Assembly (NCBI RefSeq): GCF_001896135.2 | Contig: NZ_MPOH02000023.1 | Coordinates: forward strand, 1-64,000 | DNA from: Streptomyces phaeoluteigriseus | Lineage (GTDB): Bacteria; Actinomycetota; Actinomycetes; Streptomycetales; Streptomycetaceae | Length of the DNA stretch: 64,000 nucleotides | Direction: 5' to 3' | Shown: piece by piece, positions 46,078 through 53,919 of the stretch | Numbering within the stretch: position 1 is the first letter of the stretch | How the letters are laid out: every line of letters begins with the position of its first letter | The notes under the pieces: model-generated | Told to the model about the DNA's origin: nothing | The model's input: only the letters and a program-made list of their open reading frames with translations | Databases searched by the model: none | Made by a program: the position numbers and the translations under genes

Positions 46078-46588
46078 CGGCGCCGCCGAGGTGCCGCACC
46101 GGTACCGGCCCCGGCCCGACGTCCTCGGCCCCTTCCTCGCACACCCCGGCCAGCCGGGCCAGCATCGTCCGGTGGCGGAGCTGGATCAACGCCTCGACGC
46201 CCGCGTTGTGCAGGGCCCCGCCCACTCCTTGCAGGGGATGCTCGTCCACGATCACCAGGCAGTGCTCGCCCCAGGGGCGCAGCTCGATGGCGACCCTCGC
46301 GGTGCCGAGCGCGCCCGCCCGGGCCTCCAGTTCCAGGGCTACGCCCTCCTCGCAGCGCCGTACGACGGTCCGGTTGGTCAGCCGGACGGGCCCGATCCGG
46401 ACCTCGTAGCCGATCTCCGCGCCGACCTGGGGCCACTGACCCCGCACCGGGTGGGACTCCGCCGTACCGACCACCCAGTCCGCGTACCGGTCGCCGTCCG
46501 ACAGGACGGCCCACACACGCCTCGGGGATGTCTTGATCAGCCGATGCCGGACCGCCACGACGACCTCCTGTGCTCGGGTTTCGCTCAT
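46070..46588 (-). CDS. SRPBCC (START-like) family protein
   Basis: A 172-residue ligand-binding-fold protein. It starts MSETRAQEVVVAVRHRLI; KTSPRRVWAVLSDGDRYADW followed by VVGTAESHPV is the first-helix block of polyketide-cyclase/START-like SRPBCC proteins, and WGEHCLVIVDEHPLQGVGGA with HRTMLARLAGVCEEGA is the C-terminal helix. These proteins bind hydrophobic molecules. It is the first gene of a three-gene operon with FAD oxidoreductase (8-nt overlap) and SDR, so it may present a lipid to these enzymes. ATG 46588 lacks a clear ribosome binding site. Confidence 0.85.
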   Translation of the reverse strand: MSETRAQEVVVAVRHRLIKTSPRRVWAVLSDGDRYADWVVGTAESHPVRGQWPQVGAEIGYEVRIGPVRLTNRTVVRRCEEGVALELEARAGALGTARVAIELRPWGEHCLVIVDEHPLQGVGGALHNAGVEALIQLRHRTMLARLAGVCEEGAEDVGPGPVPVRHLGGADA

Positions 46589-46664
46589 CGCCAAGTGCCC
46601 CCGTCGCCGACGGCGAACCGGACTGACGACGAACAATTTCCGATACGGCCGTGAAGGCGCGGTG

Positions 46665-47489
46665 TCAGCCTTCGACGGACAGCTCCCACGGGCGGAGGCC
46701 GGTACCGGTCTCCCACGCGCGCAGTCCCTCGCCGTCCACGCACAGGATTCCGCACTGGGTCGCGTACTCGGTGGCGGGTGCCGTGAAGTCGCTGGTGGTG
46801 ACGACCACGGCGACATCGGCCTCATGGACGGTGAAGCAGGTGCCGCCGAAGCGCTGCACGTCCTGGGAGCCGACCTTGTGGTCGGCCGCGTAACGCTTGC
46901 ACTGCAGGACGAGCCGGCGTCCGTCCGGTGCCACCGCTATGACGTCGGCGCCCAGGTCCCCCGCACCGCCCACGACTTCGACGTCCGCGCAGCCGTCGCG
47001 GGCGCACAGGCCGGCTATCGCCTGTTCGAACTCGTCCGGGTCCAGGGCCTCGTAGTCCGTGACGTCCGTGGCGTCGGCGGCGTCGGCGGCGTCGGCGGTT
47101 TCGATGACGAGCGTCTGCTCCACGTCGGCGACGGCGGACGTCCGGACCGGGTCGGGCGCACCCGCCGGGACGACTTCGACCGGCGTCTCGCCGAGTGCGT
47201 CGACTGCTGTCTCGGCCGCTTCCTCAAGGGCCTCGGTGGCGCGCCGTACGAGTCTGCGGGCCGACCACCGGCGTCGGCCCCGACAGCAGGCGACGGTGAG
47301 GGCGAAGCCGAGGACGAGCAGGGACACGGCCCACGCGGGGCGGCGCTCCGCCGCGGCCGCGGCGGTGCGGGCGACCAGTCCCGCGAGAGTCAGCAGGAGG
47401 GCGAGAAGGATGAAGAAGAGGGCCGTCGTCCGCAGGTCGAAGCGACGGCGGCGGTGCACGGGGCGTAGCGGGCGGGTGGGTGCGGTCAC
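46665..47489 (-). CDS. Membrane-anchored Mrr-type restriction-endonuclease-like protein
   Basis: A 274-residue protein with two N-terminal transmembrane helices (RTTALFFILLALLLTLAGLV, AWAVSLLVLGFALTVACC), an acidic linker (ETADAADAADATDVTDYEAL) and a C-terminal Mrr/PD-(D/E)xK nuclease domain (EFEQAIAGLCARDGCADVEV, GADVIAVAPDGRRLVLQCKR and then YAADHKVG, DVAVVVTTSDFTAPATEYA). Catalytic Asp and QCKRY are present. The GTG at 47489 has GGGAGG about 10 nt upstream; the frame continues further without similarity. Membrane-bound Mrr-like proteins are common in Streptomyces and may act in DNA defence or quality control. No methylase is nearby. Confidence 0.85.
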   Translation of the reverse strand: MTAPTRPLRPVHRRRRFDLRTTALFFILLALLLTLAGLVARTAAAAAERRPAWAVSLLVLGFALTVACCRGRRRWSARRLVRRATEALEEAAETAVDALGETPVEVVPAGAPDPVRTSAVADVEQTLVIETADAADAADATDVTDYEALDPDEFEQAIAGLCARDGCADVEVVGGAGDLGADVIAVAPDGRRLVLQCKRYAADHKVGSQDVQRFGGTCFTVHEADVAVVVTTSDFTAPATEYATQCGILCVDGEGLRAWETGTGLRPWELSVEG

Positions 47490-47669
47490 GGTGGTGGTTC
47501 CTCCCAAGCGGCCTTCGACGAAGATCACTTGGGGCATGTGCCCCGGCTGGGGCGGTTCATCGTGACCGATTGCCCGAGACGGCAACGGAGTTGACCGGAA
47601 GCGTTCCTCCCCGGCTCCGCACGGTGGGCCCGGCCGTCCAGCGGCCCGTCCCACCGCGCGTGCGGGGCG

Positions 47670-48164
47670 TCAGATGCGGCCGCCGGTGAGCCGCGTGATC
47701 GGGCCGAGGGTCTGGCGGCCCGAGCGGCGGCCCACCGCGTACGACGCGGCCGTCAGCGCGGTCACGCCGGCACCCACTCCGGCGGCTATCAGCTTGCGGT
47801 GGGCGATCACCGTCCAGGCCGTCCTGGCCGTGGTGGCGACCTGTCCGCCGGCCGTCTTGGCGGTGGCCGCGACCTGCCCGCCGGCGGACTTGGCGGTGGC
47901 GGCGACCTGCCCGGTCTTCTCGGCGAGTACCTGGCGGCCCGCCTCGACGCCACGGGCCGCGCCCTGCGCCGCCCCACCGATCGTCCCCGCGGCCCGCTCG
48001 GCCTTGGAGCCCGCGGCCGACGCGGTGTCATCCACCTTGTCGGCGGCGCCCTTTGCGGCCCCTGCGGCGGGCGCGGTCGCCTTGTCGGCCGCGCGCCGGG
48101 CCTTGGATGCGGTCGCGCGCTTGGCGGCGCGCTCTTCGTTCGTGTCCGTGTTCGGTTCAGTCAT
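47670..48164 (-). CDS. Ala/Lys-rich repeat protein
   Basis: A 164-residue, very Ala/Thr/Gly-rich, helical protein. The N-terminal half is lysine-rich (EERAAKRATASKARRAADKA), reminiscent of histone H1-like or LEA-like proteins. The middle has an 11-residue repeat (SAGGQVAATAK, TAGGQVATTAR). A short hydrophobic helix follows (LIAAGVGAGVTALTAASYAV) before a basic end. ATG 48164 is chosen because the MTEPNTDTNEERA opening looks native; the frame extends upstream. Function unknown; nucleoid or membrane association is possible. Confidence 0.65.
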   Translation of the reverse strand: MTEPNTDTNEERAAKRATASKARRAADKATAPAAGAAKGAADKVDDTASAAGSKAERAAGTIGGAAQGAARGVEAGRQVLAEKTGQVAATAKSAGGQVAATAKTAGGQVATTARTAWTVIAHRKLIAAGVGAGVTALTAASYAVGRRSGRQTLGPITRLTGGRI

Positions 48165-48439
48165 GGACTTCGCGTTGCCGCTCGCTCGGTCCGCAAACCC
48201 GCCCTGGCCCACCTCTGCCCTTCGGTGAGGTGACGGGGCGTCGGACGGACACCTGTGGGAGTGCCGCGCCCCGCGGTCGGGGTGCGGGCCGGCGACGGCG
48301 ACTTCCCACGGGGCCCTGCCGGCACGACAGTTGTTCCGCCGGAAGGTGCCTGCCCTTCACCCGTACGACCCTTCACCGTCCGCCCGCACCACCAAGATCA
48401 TCAATGCTTTGTCATGCCCCCAACCGAAGGAAGGTCGAC

Positions 48440-49741
48440 ATGGCCGGATCGCTTCCGAGGACTTTCGCCGTGTCCGTCCTCACGGCGTCGCTCGCTCTGA
48501 CCGCCGCACTTCCCGCCTCCGCCGGGGACGACGACGCCCTGCCGGCCGTCCTCCCCCGCGTCGAGACGCCTGCCCTGTACGACGACGAGGCGGGCGGCAA
48601 CTCCGACGCGGACGACCCAGCGATCTGGCGCAACGCCGCCGACCCGGACGCCAGTCTGGTCGTCGCCACCGCGAAGGAGGGCGGCCTCAGGGTGTACGAC
48701 CTCGGCGCCCGGCTCGTGCAGTCGCTCGCCGCGCCCGCCGGACCGGGTCCCGAGGACGCTCCCGGCCGTTACAACAACGTGGACGTGGTGCAGGGCCTGA
48801 AGCTGTCCACGGGGCGCGCCGACCTCGCGGTCACCACCGACCGGGGCAACGACCGGCTGCGGATCTACCGCATCGACCCCACGTCGCCGGGCCGTCCCCT
48901 CTCGGACGTCACGGACCCTGCCGCCGCACCGGTCTTCTCCGCCGACCAGACGGAGATCAACGAGCAGCGGACCGCGTACGGCCTCGCCACCTGGACCGAC
49001 AGGGCGAGCGGGCGCACCTACGCCCTCGTCAGCCGGCGCGAGCGTACGACGATCGCCCTGCTCGAACTGACGCCGACGGCCGGCGGCAAGGTCGGCTACC
49101 GCAAGGTCCGCACCCTGGACCTGCCGTCCTCCTTCCGCCTGCCGAACGGCACGTCCTGGTCGCCGTGCGCCGAGCCCGGTGAACTGCCCCAGGTCGAGGG
49201 CATGGTCGTGGACCCGGCGAACGGCACCCTGTACGCCGGCCAGGAGGACATCGGCATCTGGCGCGTGCCCGCCACCCTCCAGGGAACGCCCCGACTCGTG
49301 GACACCGTCCGGGAGTACGGGGTCCCCGGGACGTACGACGAGGCCACCGAGGAGTGCGTGAACGGCACCGACCCCGGTTACGGCGGGACGCGGATCGCCG
49401 CGGACGTCGAGGGCCTGACGCTGCTCAGCGAGGCGGACGGCGACGGCTATGTGCTGGCCTCCAGCCAGGGCGACGACACCTTCGCCGCCTACGACCGCGA
49501 GCAGGGTGACGACAACGAGTACGAGGGCGGCTTCCGGGTCGCCGCCACCGGGACGGGCCCCGACGGCTCGGAGGAGTGCGACGGCGCGGCGGTGCTCAAC
49601 GCACCCCTGGGCCGCAGGTACCCGGGCGGTCTGCTCGTCGTGCAGGACGGGCACGACGACGCCGGTCAGGCCGAGGACCGCACGGCGACGAACTTCAAGT
49701 TCGTCGACCTCCGAGAGGTCCTGACCGCGCTCGACGACTGA
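48440..49741 (+). CDS. Secreted beta-propeller phytase
   Basis: A 433-residue 3-phytase of the BPP family that releases phosphate from phytate using calcium. The signal peptide (TFAVSVLTASLALTAALPAS) ends at SAGD. Hallmark blocks: DADDPAIWRN, VVATAKEGGLRVYDLGARLV, GRYNNVDVVQGLKL, AVTTDRGNDRLRIYRID, NEQRTAYGLATW, LPQVEGMVVDPANGTLYAGQ followed by EDIGIWR, and ADVEGLTLL. Acidic loops would hold calcium. GAAGGAAGG precedes ATG 48440. Two CTTCACC words at 48355 and 48371 are not spaced like a PHO box. A strong terminator follows. Confidence 0.93.
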   Translation: MAGSLPRTFAVSVLTASLALTAALPASAGDDDALPAVLPRVETPALYDDEAGGNSDADDPAIWRNAADPDASLVVATAKEGGLRVYDLGARLVQSLAAPAGPGPEDAPGRYNNVDVVQGLKLSTGRADLAVTTDRGNDRLRIYRIDPTSPGRPLSDVTDPAAAPVFSADQTEINEQRTAYGLATWTDRASGRTYALVSRRERTTIALLELTPTAGGKVGYRKVRTLDLPSSFRLPNGTSWSPCAEPGELPQVEGMVVDPANGTLYAGQEDIGIWRVPATLQGTPRLVDTVREYGVPGTYDEATEECVNGTDPGYGGTRIAADVEGLTLLSEADGDGYVLASSQGDDTFAAYDREQGDDNEYEGGFRVAATGTGPDGSEECDGAAVLNAPLGRRYPGGLLVVQDGHDDAGQAEDRTATNFKFVDLREVLTALDD

Positions 49742-49757
49742 GGTGGGGTGCGGGTGC

Positions 49758-49788
49758 GGGTGCGGCGGGGCGGGGCCCCGCCGCACCC
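49758..49788. terminator. Bidirectional terminator, 13-bp perfect stem
   Basis: GGGTGCGGCGGGG pairs with CCCCGCCGCACCC around a 5-nt loop, between the convergent phytase and oxidoreductase genes. Confidence 0.85.
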
Positions 49789-49795
49789 TGACAGC

Positions 49796-50668
49796 TCACG
49801 CCGGGCGGGGCCCCTCGGGCGGCCCGGTCCGGCGCAGATCGGCGATCAGCCGGGCGCCGGTCACCGCCGCGTCGTCCTTGTGCGTCTCCCAGCGTCCGAA
49901 CGTCTCCGCGGCGGCCTCGGCGAAGCCGGTCGGCAGGCCGACCTGTGCGCAGGCGCGGGCGATCTCGCGCATCTCCGGCTCCCAGCGCCAGGCTTTGGCG
50001 CCCGCGCCGGCCAGTCGCTCGGGCGCGGCCAGCGGTGTGTGGGGCAGCGCCCCGGCCGCGAGGTCGATCAGCTCGTCCAGGACTCCATGGCCGTCGGCCA
50101 GCGCGCAGGCCTGGGCCGCGAGGGCGTAGGCGATCTTGTTGTAGGAGGCGAAGGACAGCTTCAGCGCCGACGCCCGGCCGATCGGGCCGTCCAGCGCGAA
50201 GGGCGCGAGCGCGGTGCCCGCGAAGAGGCCGGCGACCCGGGCGACGGCCTGCGCGTCACCGGAGAGGTACAGCCGGCTCGTACCGGCCTCGCGGGGTGGC
50301 GGGCCGGTGATCCCGCCGTCCACCACGGTGGCGCCGCCGGCCGCGAGCACCTCGGCGATCCGCGCCATCCGCTCCGGACCGACCGCGTTGGCGTCGACGT
50401 AGACGCCGCGGAAGCCGGCGCGTGCCACCTCCTCCGCGACCTCGAGGGCGGCGGCCGGCGGGCACACGCTGAGGACGACCTCGCAGCTCCCGGCCAACTC
50501 ACCGAGGTCGGCGGCGGACCGCAGACCGGTCTCGGCCGCCCGGCGCCGGGTCGCCCCCGACCGCCCGGAGGGCAGCCACCAGACTTCGGCCCCGCCCGCC
50601 ACGGCCTGCGCGGCCACACTCGCGCCCATGTCACCGGGATGCAGGATCCCCACGTCTCGACGAACCAT
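49796..50668 (-). CDS. NAD(P)-dependent oxidoreductase, 6-phosphogluconate-dehydrogenase-like
   Basis: A 290-residue protein with an N-terminal NAD(P)-binding site (VGILHPGDMGASVAAQAVAG) and a C-terminal helical domain of the DUF1932 type. CEVVLSVCPPAAALEVAEEV is the second nucleotide-fold strand, FRGVYVDANAVGPERMARIA and VDGGITGPPP follow the beta-hydroxyacid dehydrogenase pattern, and ALKLSFASYNKIAYALAAQA carries the Lys of the catalytic helix. It would reduce or oxidise a hydroxy or imine group, but the substrate is unknown. It is convergent with the phytase and followed upstream by a DHA2 transporter on the same strand. Confidence 0.87.
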   Translation of the reverse strand: MVRRDVGILHPGDMGASVAAQAVAGGAEVWWLPSGRSGATRRRAAETGLRSAADLGELAGSCEVVLSVCPPAAALEVAEEVARAGFRGVYVDANAVGPERMARIAEVLAAGGATVVDGGITGPPPREAGTSRLYLSGDAQAVARVAGLFAGTALAPFALDGPIGRASALKLSFASYNKIAYALAAQACALADGHGVLDELIDLAAGALPHTPLAAPERLAGAGAKAWRWEPEMREIARACAQVGLPTGFAEAAAETFGRWETHKDDAAVTGARLIADLRRTGPPEGPRPA

Positions 50669-50726
50669 GGGCGGACCCTAACCCGGCGGCGCCTGCCGCC
50701 CGTCGCGGAGTCCCTGACTCCGGTTC

Positions 50727-52280
50727 TCACCCGCCCGGTGCCACCGCTCCGTCGCCCTTGAGGCGTTCGAGGTCGGAGGGCCGGACCTGGATCACGACGA
50801 CGGCGATCAGGGCGGCCATCAGCGTGCAGACGGCCGCGACCACGAAGGCCGCCGACACGCCCGCCGTGAGGATCTCGTCGGCCCAGGGCGGCGGGAGTTC
50901 GCCGGTGCGCTGGAAGCGCAGGCGTTCCGCCGGGGTCGCCTGGGCCAGGAACGCCGGGATCTGTTTGTCCGCCTCGCTGTTGCTGGCCGTGCCGAACACC
51001 GTGACCAGGATGGACAGGCCGAGCGAACCCCCCACCTGCTGGGTGGCGTTGAGCAGCCCCGAGGCCGCGCCGGTCTCACGGACGGACACGTTGGACAGTG
51101 CCATCAGGGTCAGGGAGACGAACTCCATGCCCATGCCCAGGCTGAACACGAGCATCGGGCCCAGCACGCTGCCCGCGTAGGTGGAGTGGACGTCCGTGAG
51201 GGTCAGCCAGCCCAGTCCCACGGCGGCAAGGATCCCTCCGACCACCATGAAGGGTTTGGGGCCGTACGTCGGCAGGAACCGGGAGGCCAGGCCCGCGCCG
51301 ACGGCGATGACCACGCTCACCGGGAGGAAGGCCAGTCCGGCCTGGAGGGGGCTGAAGTCCAGCACGTTCTGCACGAACAGCGTGAGGAAGAAGAACATGC
51401 CGAACATGCCGGCGGCCAGGCAGAGCATGATGCCGTAGGTGCCCGCGCGGTTGCGGTCGGCGAACATGTGCAGCGGTGTGATCGGCTGCCGGGAGCGCCG
51501 CTCCACCAGGATGAACACCGCGAGCAGGACGACGGCCGCGGCGAACGAGGCCATGGTGAGCGCGTCGCGCCAGCCGTCCTGCGCGGCCCGGATGAATCCG
51601 TACACCAGCAGGACCATGCCGGCGGTGGAGGTCACCGCACCGGCGATGTCGAAGTGGCCGGGGTGGCGTTCGGACTCCTTGATCCAGCGGGGTGCCGCGA
51701 GGGCGATGAGCAGGCCGATGGGGACGTTGACGAAGAGGACCCAGCGCCAGTTCAGCCACTCCACGAGGATGCCGCCGGCGAGCAGTCCGATCGCGCCGCC
51801 GCCGGCCGAGACCGCGGCGAACACACCGAACGCCCGGTTGCGCTCCGGCCCTTCGCGGAAGGTGGTGCTGATCAGGGCGAGGGAGGTCGGTGAGGCGATG
51901 GCCCCGCCGACGCCCTGGAGGGCGCGTGCGGCCAGGAGTTGGCCGGGTCCCTGGGCGAGCCCGCCCAGGAGCGAGGCGAAGACGAACAGCAGCACGCCGA
52001 AGACGAAGACGCGCCGCCGGCCGAGGATGTCCCCGGCCCGGCCGCCGAGCAGCAGCAGACCGCCGAAGGTGAGCGTGTAGGCGTTGACCACCCAGGACAG
52101 GTTGGCGGTGGAGAAGTCCAGGGAGCGCTGGATCTCGGGGAGCGCGATGTTCACGATGGTGATGTCGAGGACCACCATCAGCTGGCACGAGGCGATGACG
52201 AACAGCGCCATCGGATGACCGCCGCCGCCCGGCGGCGGGGCGGAGGTCTGGGACGCGGAGGGCTGCGGAGATGTACTCAT
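50727..52280 (-). CDS. MFS drug transporter, DHA2 family (14 TM)
   Basis: A 517-residue exporter of the EmrB/QacA type. Motif C-like and start blocks: CQLMVVLDITIVNIALPEIQ and LSWVVNAYTLTFGGLLLLGG, with motif A GRAGDILGRRRVFVFGV. There are fourteen hydrophobic segments. It is proton-driven with unknown substrate. The ATG 52280 sits about 40 bp from a palindrome typical of TetR operators, but no tetR gene adjoins; an AraC regulator lies upstream on the same strand. Confidence 0.93.
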   Translation of the reverse strand: MSTSPQPSASQTSAPPPGGGGHPMALFVIASCQLMVVLDITIVNIALPEIQRSLDFSTANLSWVVNAYTLTFGGLLLLGGRAGDILGRRRVFVFGVLLFVFASLLGGLAQGPGQLLAARALQGVGGAIASPTSLALISTTFREGPERNRAFGVFAAVSAGGGAIGLLAGGILVEWLNWRWVLFVNVPIGLLIALAAPRWIKESERHPGHFDIAGAVTSTAGMVLLVYGFIRAAQDGWRDALTMASFAAAVVLLAVFILVERRSRQPITPLHMFADRNRAGTYGIMLCLAAGMFGMFFFLTLFVQNVLDFSPLQAGLAFLPVSVVIAVGAGLASRFLPTYGPKPFMVVGGILAAVGLGWLTLTDVHSTYAGSVLGPMLVFSLGMGMEFVSLTLMALSNVSVRETGAASGLLNATQQVGGSLGLSILVTVFGTASNSEADKQIPAFLAQATPAERLRFQRTGELPPPWADEILTAGVSAAFVVAAVCTLMAALIAVVVIQVRPSDLERLKGDGAVAPGG

Positions 52281-52320
52281 AGCGTGTCGCCCGCACAGGG
52301 GCGGGCCCCTGGGAGATTCA

Positions 52321-52355
52321 GTGAACGGTCACGTCCACTGTCGTGTTCACCGTTC
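52321..52355. promoter_or_regulatory. TetR-type operator candidate upstream of DHA2 exporter
   Basis: TGAACGGTCA at 52322-52331 is itself a near-palindrome. GAACGGT (52323-52329) pairs with ACCGTTC (52349-52355). Spacing and position in front of a drug exporter fit a TetR operator; the regulator is not in the window. The spacer 52281-52561 shows no gene. Confidence 0.5.
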
Positions 52356-52561
52356 GACCGTACGCCGCCGCCCGGACCGTCACCACTCGATCATCGGGGC
52401 CGGTCGTCGTCGCCCGCGGTCTGCATCGGCCGGTCCGCGCCGGCCGGTCCGCCCGGCTCCCGGCCGCTCCGCCTTCGCGCGCGTCCGCCGGGCATCGGCG
52501 CACCAGGACTCCCCCGTGGTCCTGGCACGCCGCCCGGGTTCCGGCGACGTCCGCCGGATGG

Positions 52562-53614
52562 TCACCAGGATGCGCCGGAACCGGGGCGCGTGTCGTTGGC
52601 GAGGCGTCCACGCTCGGTTGGCGGAGCGTCTCCGGGCGTGTCGGGCCCGGGGTGTTCGCGGGCGCGCAGTTCGCTGGGCGGGAGGCCGTAGGCGGTGCGG
52701 AAGGCGCGGGTGAACTCGGCGGCCCGCGGGAAACCCCAGCGCGCGGCGACGGCGTGGATCGGCGTCGCGCTCCGGGCGGGGTCGAGGAGTTCGCGGCGGG
52801 CGTGCTCCAGCCGTTGGTCGCGGATGTACGAGGCCACGCCGAGGCCTTCGGCCTGGAAGAGGCGGTACAGGTGGCTGCGGGAGATGTGGTGGGCGGCGGC
52901 GACGGTCGCGGGGGTCAGCTCGGGGTCGGCGAGGTGGCGGCGGACGAACGCCTTGACGCGCAGGGTGAGGGTCCTGCTGTGGCTTTCCGGCGGCAGGCTC
53001 AGGTCGGCGTCCAGGGCGTGCGCGAACGCCGCCGAGACCAGGTCGGCGACGACGGTGGCGAGGCGAGGCCCGTCGGCGGGCCGGTAGTTGGAGGTGTCCG
53101 CGGCCAGCTGGCGCAGGAACTGTGCCAGCAGGGCGCCGATGCCCTCCGTGGCCGCGATGCGCCGCCCCATCACCTGGTCGGCGTGCCGGCCGGGCAACGG
53201 AACCTGGGCGCGGGGGATCTCCAGTCCGACGATGGTGACCGGGTCGGCTCCGGTGTGGATCTCGAAGGGGCGCGAGGAGCTGCTGATGTGGAAGTCGTTC
53301 ATCGTGTAGACCGCCTGCCGGCTGCTGCCCCAACTGGCCGCGCCCTCCCCCTTGAGGAGCAGGGAGAGGTGGTGGACCTCGGGATCGGAGGCGCGGATGA
53401 GCCTGGGGGTGCGGCGGAAGACCAGCGGGTCGAAGGTGGCCGGCCACACGGTCACGTCGCCGAGGAGGATCGCCCGCTGGCAGCCGTCGTAGTCCGCCGC
53501 ACGGTCGCTGCTCAGCTGCATCGGCGCATGCGTGCGGCCCATGCGCTGGACCCAGCCCTCGAACCGGTCGGCCGCCGGGAGGTCCTGGGTCCGGAAGACC
53601 GACTCGTGCACCAC
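52562..53614 (-). CDS. AraC-family transcriptional regulator
   Basis: A 350-residue regulator. The N-terminal half is an AraC-type cupin-like ligand domain (VHHLSLLLKGEGAASWGSSR, MNDFHISSSSRPFEIHTGAD). The C-terminal HTH_18 has its two helix-turn-helix units at LTPATVAAAHHISRSHLYRL and HAVAARWGFPRAAEFTRAFR followed by TAYGLPPSELR. An N-terminal pattern with RTQDLPAADRFEGWVQRMG is shared with NphR/FeaR-type regulators of amine or nitrile use. GTG 53614 is chosen over an upstream TTG at 53626. It is divergent from a secreted lipase, with an inverted repeat in the shared spacer. Confidence 0.88.
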   Translation of the reverse strand: MVHESVFRTQDLPAADRFEGWVQRMGRTHAPMQLSSDRAADYDGCQRAILLGDVTVWPATFDPLVFRRTPRLIRASDPEVHHLSLLLKGEGAASWGSSRQAVYTMNDFHISSSSRPFEIHTGADPVTIVGLEIPRAQVPLPGRHADQVMGRRIAATEGIGALLAQFLRQLAADTSNYRPADGPRLATVVADLVSAAFAHALDADLSLPPESHSRTLTLRVKAFVRRHLADPELTPATVAAAHHISRSHLYRLFQAEGLGVASYIRDQRLEHARRELLDPARSATPIHAVAARWGFPRAAEFTRAFRTAYGLPPSELRAREHPGPDTPGDAPPTERGRLANDTRPGSGASW

Positions 53615-53743
53615 GCAGGCAGTCAATCACACCGGCGGTAGTGGTGAGTTGGGGGCGGTCAGCGGGCCGTGAGCGGGGCGGCGGGGCGGTCCGGATCATC
53701 CACCGCCATATTACTGAACCGTAACCTACCGACCGCTACCGCC

Positions 53744-53764
53744 GGTAACCCAGTCGCCGTTACC
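53744..53764. promoter_or_regulatory. Inverted repeat GGTAAC-N9-GTTACC
   Basis: Perfect 6-bp arms in the divergent spacer between the AraC regulator and the lipase; further GTAACC words lie just upstream at 53720. Candidate operator. Confidence 0.5.
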
Positions 53765-53919
53765 TTCCTGACAGCTCGTCTAAGAGCGATTTCCGTACGG
53801 CACGCGGCGGCGGTGGGACGACCGGCGCCGTGGGCCGGGCGGTCCGTCCTCACCGGACCGCGCGTCAGCCGAGCCGCAGAGTGAGGCTCGGCCTCCCCTT
53901 CTCCCCCCGGAGGTCCGCC

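Noticed and set aside
48355..48377. Two CTTCACC words upstream of the phytase as a PHO box
   Set aside because: PhoP direct repeats are spaced 11 bp in Streptomyces; these are 16 bp apart and only partly match.
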